64,000 bases of DNA from an uncultured Marinobacterium sp. (GTDB taxonomy: Bacteria > Pseudomonadota > Gammaproteobacteria > Pseudomonadales > Balneatricaceae). Positions 1 to 8,598 of this stretch are shown piece after piece. Below the pieces are notes generated by a model. It worked only from the letters and a program-made list of their open reading frames with translations. It did not search any database and was not told where the DNA came from. The translations under genes and the position numbers were made by a program. The stretch covers positions 1 through 64,000 of the forward strand of contig CANMWJ010000020.1 of the NCBI GenBank assembly GCA_947501565.1. The letters are read 5' to 3'. The first letter of the stretch is position 1. Every line of letters starts with the position of its first letter.

Positions 1-23
1 CCTTAGTGGCTGCTCTCTCAAGC

Positions 24-110
24 GAGGACGCGAATTCTACAGACCTCAGATTCAGCGTCAACACTCTTTTGTAAAAAGATGACAAAAAAGTGAAAAAAGA
101 CCTAAAACAC
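24..110 (-). promoter_or_regulatory. Strong rRNA-type sigma-70 promoter reading off the left edge
   Basis: On the minus strand a TTGACG -35 (56-61) is followed after 16 nt by a TAGAAT -10 (34-39). A GC-rich CGCGTCC discriminator comes next, and an A/T-rich UP-element-like tract (about 62-110) lies upstream of the -35. TTGAC(A/G)-N16-TAGAAT with a GC discriminator is the typical layout of Pseudomonas-type rrn promoters. The transcript would start near 26-28 and leave the window leftward, so the gene is not visible. An rRNA operon is the best guess; a tRNA or ribosomal protein operon is also possible. Confidence 0.6.
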
Positions 111-169
111 CGCCTTAAGGGCTTCCTGCCACAGCATTTTGGTCAAACAACAACCAAACTCGCAGATAC

Positions 170-204
170 AAAAAAGGCGCCTATATAAGCGCCTCTTCTT
201 TTCC
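170..204 (-). terminator. Rho-independent terminator of the ubiB-tatC operon
   Basis: Read leftward, the stem AGGCGC/GCGCCT closes around an A/T-rich loop and is followed at once by a run of T. It lies about 30 nt after the tatC stop codon and closes the leftward gene string. Confidence 0.75.
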
Positions 205-232
205 TGTCATTCAAACAGACTCTGAGCTGAAT

Positions 233-1054
233 TTAATCGCGGTTATTACTTTCCTCTTCCCGCATCGCTTCTTCGAACTCGTCATCAAATTCCTCATCCT
301 CTTCGTCATCTTTACGCTTAACGAAGATACGCCCCATCAGGATACCAAGCTCGAACAACAACCACATCGGCACCGCCAGCAGACTCTGGGAGATCACATC
401 CGGTGGTGTCAGCAACATACCAAGAACAAAACAGCCCACCAGTACATAAGCGCGCTTTTGCGCCAGGCTGTCAGCAGTCGCGGCACCGGTCCAGATCAGC
501 AACAGCGTGGCAATCGGGATCTCAAATACAATGCCAAAGGCGAAAAACAGCTTCAGCACAAAGTCAAGGTAGCTGCTGATGTCGGTCATTACCGCGACAT
601 TTTCCGGGCCCACACTGGTGAAGAATCCAAAGATCAGCGGGAACACCACAAAGTACGCAAACGCGATACCGGCGTAAAACAGAAAAATACTCGATATCAG
701 TAACGGCACCGCCAGACGCTTTTCATTCTGGTAGAGACCCGGCGCGATAAAACCCCAGACCTGGTGCAGAATAACCGGCATTGCCAGGAAGATAGCCGCC
801 ACCAAGGTCAGCTTAAAGGGTGCAAAGAATGGTGAGGTGACGTCTGTTGCGATCATGCTGGTGCCTTCAGGCAGCAGCGCACTCAGCGGCGACGACAGGT
901 AGGTGTAAAGATCGTTAGCAAAATAGAACAGACCGAGGAAGATCAGCAGAATGATCAGCAAAATACGCATCAGGCGCTGACGCATCTCCAGCAGATGGGA
1001 GATAAACGGCTGCTCCTGATCCTGTTCCGGCAGGTCTTTTGGGGTATCGGTCAT
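233..1054 (-). CDS. tatC: Sec-independent protein translocase subunit TatC
   Basis: Six-helix core subunit of the twin-arginine translocase, which recognises RR signal peptides of folded proteins in the inner membrane. The 273-residue protein has the family N-terminus (about residues 16-32, FISHLLEMRQRLMR) and the conserved periplasmic first-loop region and hydrophobic helices. The C-terminal tail, from about residue 245, is very acidic (runs of D and E) and longer than in E. coli. The start overlaps the tatB stop by 4 nt (ATGA), so the two are translationally coupled. A Tat substrate is visible in this window: the TRAP binding protein at 48866-50002. Confidence 0.96.
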   Translation of the reverse strand: MTDTPKDLPEQDQEQPFISHLLEMRQRLMRILLIILLIFLGLFYFANDLYTYLSSPLSALLPEGTSMIATDVTSPFFAPFKLTLVAAIFLAMPVILHQVWGFIAPGLYQNEKRLAVPLLISSIFLFYAGIAFAYFVVFPLIFGFFTSVGPENVAVMTDISSYLDFVLKLFFAFGIVFEIPIATLLLIWTGAATADSLAQKRAYVLVGCFVLGMLLTPPDVISQSLLAVPMWLLFELGILMGRIFVKRKDDEEDEEFDDEFEEAMREEESNNRD

Positions 1055-1467
1055 TCTTTGTCAGTCTTGCTATCAGTGGTCGCAGCACTGCTTGTCTGAG
1101 CGGGCTGGCTTGAAGATCCGTTAGCAGGCGTTTGTAACGCGGCTTTTTCAGACTGCTGCGCTTTCAACTCATCTGGTGTGGATACTGAACTGGCAAACGG
1201 GGATTCCCCATCCAACGCCTCATTAAAGGGCGTACGCATCTCTGCCAGCTCCTTCTCCAGCTCCTCTTTCTTGATCGCTGCGGTACGCTTCATCTCATCA
1301 ATGCGAAGCTCTTCAGAGATCTCCGCCTGAATACCACTTACCGTGCGGCGGATTCGACCAATCCAGAGGCCAGCCGTACGGGCAGCGGTGGGCAGTTTTT
1401 CGGGCCCTAATACCACCAACGCAACGACAGCAACGATAAGGATTTCAGCAAAGCCAATATCAAACAT
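1051..1467 (-). CDS. tatB: Sec-independent protein translocase subunit TatB
   Basis: TatB receives the signal peptide together with TatC. The 138-residue protein starts MFDIGFAEILIVAVVALVVLGPEKLP, which is the diagnostic TatB N-terminus with transmembrane helix, GPEKLP hinge and amphipathic helix. A charged coiled-coil-like middle and a low-complexity Ser/Thr/Gln-rich tail follow. It lies between tatA and tatC and overlaps tatC by 4 nt. Confidence 0.95.
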   Translation of the reverse strand: MFDIGFAEILIVAVVALVVLGPEKLPTAARTAGLWIGRIRRTVSGIQAEISEELRIDEMKRTAAIKKEELEKELAEMRTPFNEALDGESPFASSVSTPDELKAQQSEKAALQTPANGSSSQPAQTSSAATTDSKTDKE

Positions 1468-1485
1468 CAGAGGGTGGCCGCTGGA

Positions 1486-1734
1486 TTACTTATCGGACTT
1501 GGTTTCTTCTTTAGCTGCAGCGTTGTTCGCTTCAGTAAAGTTAGCGTCCTCTTTACCCAGTTTCTTCGGGTCCTCTTCTTTCTTCTCTTCCTCTTCGGTC
1601 ACGGCTTTCTTAAAGCCTTTAACTGCACTACCGAGGTCACCGCCCAGGCCACGCAGTTTTTTGGTACCGAACAGCAGGACAATGATCAGAACAACAATCA
1701 GCAGCTGCCAAATACTGATACCACCAAAACCCAT
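1486..1734 (-). CDS. tatA: Sec-independent protein translocase subunit TatA
   Basis: Pore-forming TatA, 82 residues. It begins [27 protein letters not shown], with the single N-terminal helix, the FGTKKL hinge and the amphipathic helix ([16 protein letters not shown]). A lysine/glutamate-rich tail follows. It lies 18 nt upstream of tatB and 21 nt downstream of hinT, in one operon. Its small size and FGT hinge separate it from TatB. Confidence 0.95.
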   Translation of the reverse strand: MGFGGISIWQLLIVVLIIVLLFGTKKLRGLGGDLGSAVKGFKKAVTEEEEKKEEDPKKLGKEDANFTEANNAAAKEETKSDK

Positions 1735-1755
1735 AACTCTTCTCCGCTTTTGTTC

Positions 1756-2091
1756 TTATATTGAGGGCAGGTTGCCGCCGCCCAATAGATGAAAATGGAT
1801 ATGATAAACTTCCTGACGACCACCCCGCCCAGTATTGGTAATGGTTCGGTAGCCGTCTAAAAGACCATTCTCCCGCGCAATCTGCGGGATCTTCATCAAC
1901 AGGTGAGCGAGTATGATTTCATCGCCAGCCTGCAGATCGTTTAAATTCCGTATATGTTTCCGCGGTATCACCAACAGGTGAATGGCCGCTTTTGGCGCCC
2001 GGTCCTTGAACGCAACAATGTGCTCATCCTGATACACAATGGTTGCAGGCTTATGACCTGCGGCAATCTGGCAGAAAATGCACTCTGCCAT
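1756..2091 (-). CDS. hinT: HIT-family purine nucleoside phosphoramidase (HinT-like)
   Basis: Small histidine-triad hydrolase of 111 residues. The N-terminus CIFCQIAAG and the C-terminal triad HIHFHLLGG (H-x-H-x-H-x-x) are clear. Family members hydrolyse AMP-lysine and other phosphoramidates. The start codon overlaps the hisE stop (TAATG), so it is translationally coupled to hisE. HIT genes beside hisE/tatA are common in this group; no functional link to histidine synthesis is implied. Confidence 0.9.
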   Translation of the reverse strand: MAECIFCQIAAGHKPATIVYQDEHIVAFKDRAPKAAIHLLVIPRKHIRNLNDLQAGDEIILAHLLMKIPQIARENGLLDGYRTITNTGRGGRQEVYHIHFHLLGGGNLPSI

Positions 2092-2429
2092 TACTTACCT
2101 TTATGGGTGCGGGACGCTTTCTCTTCAAGGCCTGACATATCGAAGCGACGCGCCAGCTCATCCAGTACCACTTGCGGCTTTTCACCCAGGTGAGACAGCG
2201 CAACCAAGCTGTGGAACCAGAGATCCGCAGTTTCGTAGATCACGTCTTTGTTGTCACCACTGACCTCGGCATCTTTCGCCGCGATAATGGTCTCGACAGA
2301 CTCTTCACCGACCTTTTCCAGAATCTTGTTCAGCCCTTTGGCGTGCAAACTGGCAACGTAGGATTTTTCCGCGGTGGCGTTCTTACGCTCTTCAAGGATC
2401 TCACCCAGACGGGTCAATACATCACTCAT
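2091..2429 (-). CDS. hisE: Phosphoribosyl-ATP pyrophosphatase
   Basis: Second step of histidine biosynthesis: phosphoribosyl-ATP to phosphoribosyl-AMP plus pyrophosphate. The 112-residue product has the MazG-like HisE fold, with the metal-binding [15 protein letters not shown] segment and the [11 protein letters not shown] helix. I start at the ATG at 2429 ([11 protein letters not shown]), since the longer frame to 2543 only runs back into hisI. It is a separate gene from hisI, as in Pseudomonas and unlike the enterobacterial fusion. Confidence 0.94.
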   Translation of the reverse strand: MSDVLTRLGEILEERKNATAEKSYVASLHAKGLNKILEKVGEESVETIIAAKDAEVSGDNKDVIYETADLWFHSLVALSHLGEKPQVVLDELARRFDMSGLEEKASRTHKGK

Positions 2430-2437
2430 TGGTCGGC

Positions 2438-2827
2438 CTATTTGTTGTAGATCGCTTTCGGGTCTTTCAGGACCGGCTCTACCGGTACCCACTCGCCCTC
2501 TTTCAGAACACTGTAGAAACAGCTTTCGCGTCCGGTGTGGCACGAGATACCCCCCAGTTGCTCGACATGCATCAGAATCACATCAGCATCGCAGTCGAGG
2601 CGCAGCTCATGCAGTTTCTGCACATGACCGGACTCTTCACCTTTACGCCACAGTTTCTTGCGTGAACGTGACCAGTAGATTGCCCGCTGCTCTTTAACGG
2701 TCAGTTCCAGAGCTTCAGCGTTCATCCACGCTACCATGAGAATGCGACCAGTTTTGTGGTCCTGAGCGATCGCCGGAACAAGGCCATCTTCGTTCCATTT
2801 GATCTGATCCAACCAAGGTGCTGACAT
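2438..2827 (-). CDS. hisI: Phosphoribosyl-AMP cyclohydrolase
   Basis: Third step of histidine biosynthesis, zinc-dependent opening of the adenine ring of PR-AMP. About 129 residues, with the conserved [32 protein letters not shown], and metal-ligand [14 protein letters not shown]...SCHTG segments. An ATG at 2827 is preferred over the TTG just before it. Eight nt separate it from hisE. The rest of the his pathway is not in this window. Confidence 0.94.
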   Translation of the reverse strand: MSAPWLDQIKWNEDGLVPAIAQDHKTGRILMVAWMNAEALELTVKEQRAIYWSRSRKKLWRKGEESGHVQKLHELRLDCDADVILMHVEQLGGISCHTGRESCFYSVLKEGEWVPVEPVLKDPKAIYNK

Positions 2828-2936
2828 CAATTTACTTCTTTAGCAATTTCTAATTCAAAGCGGCAAGCATACCTGATCAAACCGCCTTCCACCATCCTTT
2901 ACAACTAAAGGCCCAATGCGTCCCACAGGCCGCAGA

Positions 2937-4568
2937 TCAGCGCCGTATGATCAGGTAAAGGCCGATCCCAGCCGCCAACCAGCTGCTTACTGAGAGCTGA
3001 TCCAACCAGCTCATAATCTCTTCGTTGCCACTGGCCAGAGCAAACAGCACCAGCAAACCACCGACATAACGCATCGGACGACGCTGGCGCTCCAGTTCGG
3101 CTTTCGCTGCAGCGTAGGCGCGCATATCGCGGGCCCGGTTATCATCCAGGCGACGTACCTGATTAAGCGCATCAAACACCATCTGTGGCATATGAGGCAT
3201 TTTTTCCAGCCAGTCCGGCGCCTGCTGCTTGATGGAACGGTAGACCGCCTTAGGCCCCATGCGTTCCTTCATCCAGCCCTCCAGGAATGGCTTGGCGGTT
3301 TGCCACAGATCCAGATCCGGGTAGAGCTGACGTCCCAACCCTTCGATATTAAGGAGGGTTTTCTGAAGCAGCACCAGCTGCGGCTGCACCTCCATGTTGA
3401 AGCGACGTGCCGTCTGGAACAATCCCAGCAGCACCTGACCGAAGGAGATCTCTTTCAGCGGTTTCTCAAAGATCGGCTCACAGACACTTCGGATCGCCGT
3501 TTCAAAGGCATCCACATTGGTATCAGCTGGCACCCAGCCGGAATCCACGTGCAGCTGCGCCACCTGCCGATAATCACGGGTAAAGAACGCCAGCAGGTTG
3601 CGGGCAAGATAACTCTGATCCTCTGGGGTCAGCGATCCCACAATGCCGAAATCCACTGCGATGTACTGCGGTGACTGTGGATTTTCACGCGAAACAAAGA
3701 TATTGCCCGGGTGCATATCCGCATGGAAGAAGCTGTCACGGAACACCTGCGTGAAGAAGATCTCTACGCCACGCTCGGCAAGTTTCTTCATATCCGTATT
3801 CTGCGCTTCCAGTTGCGCCACGTCGGCCACCGGAATGCCATGGATACGCTCCATCACCAGCACGTTCGGGCGGGTGTAGTCCCAATAGATCTCAGGCACG
3901 TAGAGGATATCGGAACCCGCGAAGTTACGGTGCAGCTGGGATCCGTTCGCCGCTTCTTTGCGCAGGTCCAGTTCATCGAAAATGGTCTGCTCATACTCAG
4001 AGACCACCTCGACCGGACGCAAACGACGCCCATCTGCCCAGATCGCCTGAACCAGGGCGGCAATACTATAGAGCAGAGCCACATCCTTGCGGATAATGCG
4101 GTCGATACCCGGACGGATTACCTTTACGACCACTTCGCGGCCGTCAAACAGGGTCGCCTTATGTACCTGAGCAACCGATGCTGATGCCAACGGCTGCACG
4201 TCGAAGGCGGAGAACAGCTCACTAACGGGCTGGGCCAGCGCCTGCTCAATGATGCTCTGCGCATCGCTACCTGCAAACGGCGGCACCTGATCCTGAAGTT
4301 TCTTCAGCTCTTCAGCCACATCATCGGGCAACAGGTCGCGCCGGGTGGAGAGCATCTGGCCAAATTTGATAAAGACAGGTCCCAACGCCTCCAACGCCAG
4401 TCGCAGACGTTCACCACGCGGCTGTGTAGCCGGCACCAAGTAGCGCCACGGCAACAGCCAGAGCAGCAGACGCAGATAAAAAGGCAGTGGAAGCCCTTCG
4501 AAAAAGGTATCCAGACGGTAGCGGGCCACAACCCGCAAGATTTTGAAGCTTCGGAGCAGTCGTTTCAC
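2937..4568 (-). CDS. ubiB: Ubiquinone biosynthesis protein kinase-like UbiB
   Basis: Atypical ABC1/ADCK-family ATPase needed for ubiquinone biosynthesis. The 543-residue protein has the family KxGQ motif ([16 protein letters not shown]), the Ala-rich ASVAQVHKA loop, the ExD catalytic region ([12 protein letters not shown]) and the DFG equivalent (VDFGIVG). Two transmembrane helices lie at the C-terminus. The start is GTG at 4568. In Pseudomonas ubiB normally follows ubiE and ubiJ; neither is present here, and a diguanylate cyclase lies directly upstream instead. Confidence 0.95.
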   Translation of the reverse strand: MKRLLRSFKILRVVARYRLDTFFEGLPLPFYLRLLLWLLPWRYLVPATQPRGERLRLALEALGPVFIKFGQMLSTRRDLLPDDVAEELKKLQDQVPPFAGSDAQSIIEQALAQPVSELFSAFDVQPLASASVAQVHKATLFDGREVVVKVIRPGIDRIIRKDVALLYSIAALVQAIWADGRRLRPVEVVSEYEQTIFDELDLRKEAANGSQLHRNFAGSDILYVPEIYWDYTRPNVLVMERIHGIPVADVAQLEAQNTDMKKLAERGVEIFFTQVFRDSFFHADMHPGNIFVSRENPQSPQYIAVDFGIVGSLTPEDQSYLARNLLAFFTRDYRQVAQLHVDSGWVPADTNVDAFETAIRSVCEPIFEKPLKEISFGQVLLGLFQTARRFNMEVQPQLVLLQKTLLNIEGLGRQLYPDLDLWQTAKPFLEGWMKERMGPKAVYRSIKQQAPDWLEKMPHMPQMVFDALNQVRRLDDNRARDMRAYAAAKAELERQRRPMRYVGGLLVLFALASGNEEIMSWLDQLSVSSWLAAGIGLYLIIRR

Positions 4569-4634
4569 AGACAGGTAATCCTGAAATCAAGCAATTTTCG
4601 GCGGGGTCATGCTACAGCAATGCATTGCTCAATA

Positions 4635-6206
4635 TCAGCTGACACAGGCCTGGTTACGTCCATTCGCTTTGGCTTTATAGAGCATTTCATCGGCACGGCT
4701 GAAGAGACTTTCGACGTTGTCGTCGTCTTGTACCTCGGTAACACCAAACGACATAGTCACTGTCACCGGTTTGCCGTGGAAGTTGAACGGACTCTTCGCT
4801 ATCGCCTGGCGGATCTTATCAACCGCCTGGTGCGCCTCTTTGGCCTGCGTGGACGGCATTATGATAACAAACTCTTCCCCGCCATAGCGGGCAACAAAGT
4901 CGGTCGTGCGCAGTTTGGCACGTAACACCTTGCCGATCAGGCGCAATACCTTGTCGCCAGCCAGGTGCCCGTAGGTGTCGTTGATACGTTTGAAGAAATC
5001 GAGGTCACCCACCACGACGGAGAAGTGGGTCTTATAACGCTCCCAGTTGGCCAGGGTTTCGGTGATACGCTCATCGTAGGCGGCACGATTGGGCAGGCTG
5101 GTCAGCGCATCGGTCGTCGCGCGGGCACGCTCCTCCTCCATATGTGCCTGGACCTCACGGGTCTCCTGCTCCATCTGTTCAACTTTTTTCAGCAGGCCGT
5201 CGTAGCGCTGCGCCAAACGGTTCTCGCGCTCATCTTCTTCACGCTTGAACTCATCCATCGCCTTGATGACATGGCTCAGCTGACTGGCCACCGCTTTCTT
5301 CAGTTCACCAAGGTCATCGCTGGACTTAACAACGTCGTGCATCTGTTTCACGTTAGAGCGCACGGCCTGGTTCAGCTTGCGCTGGTTTTCACCTGCACCA
5401 CTCTGGTCCTGACGGCTCTCGGTGATAAAAGTCTCCACCTCGGACAGCTGCGAGCTGAGAGCACGCAGATAACTTTCGAAATCCTCATTGCCCGTGGTGC
5501 TGACTTTGCTGACCAGCTGAATCACCTGGCGCAGCAACGACGGCAGCTCTGCCAGATCAAAACCACGCTCAATCTTGGCAATCAGCTGTTTACTCTGTTC
5601 ATGCTCGTGAGGGGGCAGATATAAACCGGCTACCAGCGCAGATAATTCATTCGCGACGGTCTGCAGCAGGCGTGACATCTCTTCGTCGTTCAACCCCGCC
5701 ATAGCGTCATCTGACTCGGGCTTGCTGTCAGTTGCGGTAGCGGGTGACTCCTTGATACCGGCCTGCAGCTCAACCAGGTCGGTTAACAGCGCAGGCAGGT
5801 GGTACATCTCTTCGGCAGCTTGTTCGCTGCGTTTTTCGTAGGAATCGAGAACATTCAGCATCGGCGGATGCTGTGTCGCGGTGCGGAGTTGGCGGATCCA
5901 GCGATTCAGCGCTTCAAAGACTTTACGCGCATTTTTGTCGCGACTTTCATCACGCGCACGAATCTGTTTGTCTAAACGTTTGCTCAACCGGGACAGGGGT
6001 TCCGGAGCCATCCCTTTGTTGATCGTCGATTTAAGCTCGTTCAACTCCAGATCCAGCTTGGCGTCCTCGCCTTCCAGCGCCAACACCATGCTGCTGATAA
6101 TCTGGCCCAGTGACGATTCCTGTTTCTGCGTGCGCCCCTGGTTCTGTTCGAACTCTATCGCCAGTTCACGGTATTTTTGTTTCCAATCTTCAGTCTGCGC
6201 CGACAC
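4635..6206 (-). CDS. Diguanylate cyclase with long coiled-coil N-terminus
   Basis: Makes cyclic di-GMP from two GTP. The 523-residue protein has a C-terminal GGDEF domain with an intact active site GGEEF at about 442-446 and an inhibitory I-site RTTD five residues before it, so feedback control is likely. The first 330 residues are soluble, helical and heptad-like (coiled coil) with no membrane segment or known sensor domain. The start is GTG at 6206, with a GAGGG ribosome-binding site. Position near dsbA matches PA5487-type cyclases of Pseudomonas. Confidence 0.9.
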   Translation of the reverse strand: MSAQTEDWKQKYRELAIEFEQNQGRTQKQESSLGQIISSMVLALEGEDAKLDLELNELKSTINKGMAPEPLSRLSKRLDKQIRARDESRDKNARKVFEALNRWIRQLRTATQHPPMLNVLDSYEKRSEQAAEEMYHLPALLTDLVELQAGIKESPATATDSKPESDDAMAGLNDEEMSRLLQTVANELSALVAGLYLPPHEHEQSKQLIAKIERGFDLAELPSLLRQVIQLVSKVSTTGNEDFESYLRALSSQLSEVETFITESRQDQSGAGENQRKLNQAVRSNVKQMHDVVKSSDDLGELKKAVASQLSHVIKAMDEFKREEDERENRLAQRYDGLLKKVEQMEQETREVQAHMEEERARATTDALTSLPNRAAYDERITETLANWERYKTHFSVVVGDLDFFKRINDTYGHLAGDKVLRLIGKVLRAKLRTTDFVARYGGEEFVIIMPSTQAKEAHQAVDKIRQAIAKSPFNFHGKPVTVTMSFGVTEVQDDDNVESLFSRADEMLYKAKANGRNQACVS

Positions 6207-6302
6207 CGTTTGCCCTCTACCGCTGCTTGCTCATACACCTGTTCCGCCACTATATGGTATGTGAAACAGGTATCGCTCCTCTAGGCTAATGTTTGTTTGA
6301 AC

Positions 6303-6333
6303 AAAAAAAAACCGCTCTTTTGAGCGGTTTTTC
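6303..6333. terminator. Bidirectional terminator after dsbA
   Basis: An AACCGCTC/GAGCGGTT stem with a TTTT loop is flanked by a run of A on one side and T on the other. It lies 23 nt beyond the dsbA stop and separates dsbA from the leftward diguanylate cyclase. Confidence 0.85.
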
Positions 6334-6355
6334 AGAATTATGTTGTTTGGATCCA

Positions 6356-6991
6356 TTATTTCGCAGCGGCGCGCTCTTTAGCGACCAGGTAATTGACCAC
6401 TTCCAGCATCTTCGCATTGCTACCCGCCATCTGCGCGGTCACACGGTATTTACCGTTTACCACCATCGCAGGTACGCCGGTAATGCCGTAACCACGCAGT
6501 TTTGAGTCGCCCTGACGCAGCTTGCTGTCTACTGCAAAGGAGTTGAACAACTTACTGAACTTGGCACTGTCCACACCCAGCTTGCCGTAGAACTCTGTCA
6601 GCTGATCCTTGCCAGCAAAGCGACGACGTTCAATGTGTACCGCGTTAAAGGTTGCCTGATGGGTTTTGTCGGTTACGTTCATCAGGTCAGCGGTGTAATA
6701 GGCACGCGCCAGCGGTTCCCAGCTGCGGCCGAATACAACCGGCAGGCGCACAAAGTTCACATCATCCCCGATCTTGTGCTCCCAACGCTGAATCAGTGGC
6801 TCGAAGGTATTACAGTGCGGGCACGGATAACCAAAGGCCTCAACCACCTCAACACGATTTTCATCGCTGGTTTTCACCGGGTAAGAAAGAACAGCGTAGT
6901 GCACACCTTCCTTAAACTTTGCTTCGCCTTCGGCCCATGCCATCAGCGGCAACATCAGCGCAACCAGCACCAGTCCGATCTTTTTCAGCAT
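6356..6991 (-). CDS. dsbA: Periplasmic thiol:disulfide interchange protein DsbA
   Basis: Introduces disulfide bonds into exported proteins. The 211-residue precursor has a signal peptide (MLKKIGLVLVALMLPLMAWA), the redox centre CPHC in a thioredoxin fold (EAFGYPCPHCNTFEP) and the cis-Pro loop (TGVPAMVVNGKY). The start is set at the ATG at 6991, which has a GGAGAT site 6-7 nt upstream; the frame open to 7048 adds a non-signal sequence before it. The mobile element ends about 75 nt upstream, so the native upstream region of dsbA is mostly replaced by element DNA. Confidence 0.95.
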   Translation of the reverse strand: MLKKIGLVLVALMLPLMAWAEGEAKFKEGVHYAVLSYPVKTSDENRVEVVEAFGYPCPHCNTFEPLIQRWEHKIGDDVNFVRLPVVFGRSWEPLARAYYTADLMNVTDKTHQATFNAVHIERRRFAGKDQLTEFYGKLGVDSAKFSKLFNSFAVDSKLRQGDSKLRGYGITGVPAMVVNGKYRVTAQMAGSNAKMLEVVNYLVAKERAAAK

Positions 6992-7066
6992 CTTCTCGAT
7001 CTCCAACAATAGCTTGACTGCAAACTCAGACCTCAACCACAGGCCCAAAGTTCTGTTACTCCTAAT

Positions 7067-7083
7067 AAAAAAGGCAGCCTAAG
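7067..7083. repeat. attL: left copy of the 17-bp core direct repeat
   Basis: AAAAAAGGCAGCCTAAG at 7067-7083 is repeated exactly at 13171-13187. The bases on both sides then differ. The pair bounds a segment with an integrase at its inner right end, as expected for recombination core sites. Confidence 0.85.
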
Positions 7084-7106
7084 TGGCCATCTTCCCTTCA
7101 CCCTAA

Positions 7107-7118
7107 TATAACCTATTG
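7107..7118. repeat. Subterminal 12-nt repeat, left copy
   Basis: TATAACCTATTG at 7107-7118 lies 23 nt inside attL and is repeated in the same orientation at 13137-13148, 22 nt inside attR. Similar placement at both ends suggests an integrase arm-binding site; this is inference. Confidence 0.5.
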
Positions 7119-7263
7119 TTTACATTAGTGATTAATAGTCGCTTAACGTAAAAGTATGCCTCACTTGCCCCCGATTTGGTGGAGCACTACATGCCTCACT
7201 TAAGGCTACTCCAACAAATTCTATTCGGCCTCGGCTTCTTGTTCCAGCGTGTAGTTTAGGTCA

Positions 7264-7308
7264 TCAAAAAAAACCCGCCTAACACGGACTTTGTCCGTCA
7301 TGACGGAC
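7264..7308 (-). terminator. Terminator-like palindromes after rep
   Basis: Read leftward from the rep stop there is a perfect 16-nt palindrome GTCCGTCATGACGGAC (7293-7308). It overlaps a second possible hairpin ACGGAC-AAA-GTCCGT, and a run of eight T follows about 10 nt later (7266-7273). The alternative stems can exclude each other. Termination is the simplest role; the spacing to the T run is not ideal. Confidence 0.5.
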
Positions 7309-7312
7309 ATTA

Positions 7313-8446
7313 CTAGCTGCTCAGGAACCCACCAGTCTCCAGGATGGCTCGCAGAGCTTCCCGCTGACCATCACTGCACTCCATCTCTTCAAGCCAAGCT
7401 TTACCTGGAGACGCCACAGCGTCGGTCTGAGTGACACCCGGCTCTTCCTCGGGCACCTGCATCTCTTTGCTTTGCTTTACCTGCTCATATCGTTCTTTGT
7501 AGATCTTGGCCGCTGCGCTTTTAGTCGCGCCATCCATCGATAACCTGGTTGCTCTAGTACTACCAGAAACCGGCTTGTCTAACTCTTTGCAGAGATAATC
7601 TGCTACACCAGCATCTATCGGAGCATTGCGGTAGAACCCGACTCGACCATGCTTGTTAATACCCATTCGTGGATAGACGCACAGCGGCTCTCTATCTTCA
7701 CCCCTGCTCTTGTATTCTCTATCGTACTCAAGGTCGATATGATTCAGCTCATTCACTTCCCGCAGGCGTTCTACATAAGATCTCGCCCTATATCCCACCG
7801 GGTCTTTCCGGGGCACGTCCAACCACTGTCTGTACGTATCCTGGAACATCACTGCGTTATCGTGCTGCTTCGCTTCAATCCGGAGCATGGTATTAAGGGC
7901 ATCTTTATCGTCTCGGTAGTACACGATAATAATGTGTGCATGCAGAGAACCATCACTCGAATCCTCAAGGCTTACGGAGAGCTGCGGAAGCTCCTGTAAC
8001 TTAATGCCTTGCTTAGGCAATCCCCGCTTAAAGCGTCTAATGAGCTTGTCGCAATAATAAGCAGCCCCAGCGTGTTTCGAGTTACCTACGATGATGGCTT
8101 CTGACTGAACGTGGTCGAAATTCACCGTGATGTGATTCAGCACAAATCCTGGGCGATCGCGTCTAGCGTGTTCGAGGGCGGCGTAAGCCGACCTCAGAAC
8201 AAAGCTGTACGCACGTGCCCCCTTTCCGTTCTTCTGTTGCAGCCACTGAACAGCCTTCTTATGTGAAGGTGCTGGTAGAAACTGGAGCCTGTTATAGTCA
8301 ATTATTGGAGTGTTAAGTGTATCTACTGGTGTAAAGTCAGACAGTGTACCGGTACGTTTAGCCAGCGCACGCATGATGGCTGGGTTTTCATCACTCTGAC
8401 CAGAACGGCGAACCGCCCCTTTTTGTTTCCGAATTCGCACGGTCAT
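7313..8446 (-). CDS. Putative HUH-type replication initiator (inovirus Gp2 / YagK-YfjJ-like)
   Basis: A 377-residue soluble protein. Two features suggest a HUH single-strand endonuclease. One is a His-x-His (H169-A-H171) inside a hydrophobic strand, GSLHAHIIIVYY. The other is a downstream Y284-L-C-K287 followed by ELDKP...G...R, which resembles the tyrosine motif of the inovirus Gp2/YagK-YfjJ family. Such proteins nick a replication origin and start rolling-circle replication of small phages and satellites. A long inverted repeat lies just upstream (8507-8555). The assignment rests on motifs only; relaxase or another HUH enzyme is possible. Confidence 0.5.
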   Translation of the reverse strand: MTVRIRKQKGAVRRSGQSDENPAIMRALAKRTGTLSDFTPVDTLNTPIIDYNRLQFLPAPSHKKAVQWLQQKNGKGARAYSFVLRSAYAALEHARRDRPGFVLNHITVNFDHVQSEAIIVGNSKHAGAAYYCDKLIRRFKRGLPKQGIKLQELPQLSVSLEDSSDGSLHAHIIIVYYRDDKDALNTMLRIEAKQHDNAVMFQDTYRQWLDVPRKDPVGYRARSYVERLREVNELNHIDLEYDREYKSRGEDREPLCVYPRMGINKHGRVGFYRNAPIDAGVADYLCKELDKPVSGSTRATRLSMDGATKSAAAKIYKERYEQVKQSKEMQVPEEEPGVTQTDAVASPGKAWLEEMECSDGQREALRAILETGGFLSS

Positions 8447-8506
8447 ATCGTTACAACAAATCTCTTAATTTACGCCCGAAGCATATCGAGGCGCCCATTT
8501 AGTGTA

Positions 8507-8555
8507 AGACCCCGATTTCCAAAAAATCTGCCTGGCAATGACAGCATCGGGGTCT
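8507..8555. repeat. Perfect 10-bp inverted repeat upstream of rep
   Basis: AGACCCCGAT (8507-8516) and ATCGGGGTCT (8546-8555) pair perfectly around a 29-nt loop. There is no T run after it in either direction, so it is not an ordinary terminator. Its place just before a HUH-type initiator gene makes it a candidate nicking origin. Confidence 0.55.
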
Positions 8556-8598
8556 AACTATAGTGTGTGTGTCTAAAGGTATGACAGAACGGGTGTCA

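Larger units (their letters stand above)
6992..7312. other. Gene-free left junction of the integrated element
   Basis: No gene is seen. From left to right it holds about 75 nt of dsbA upstream sequence, the attL core (7067-7083), a 12-nt repeat (7107-7118) shared with the other end of the element, two copies of ATGCCTCACTT (7156-7166 and 7191-7201) spaced 35 nt apart, and the terminator-like palindromes after the rep gene. Confidence 0.7.
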
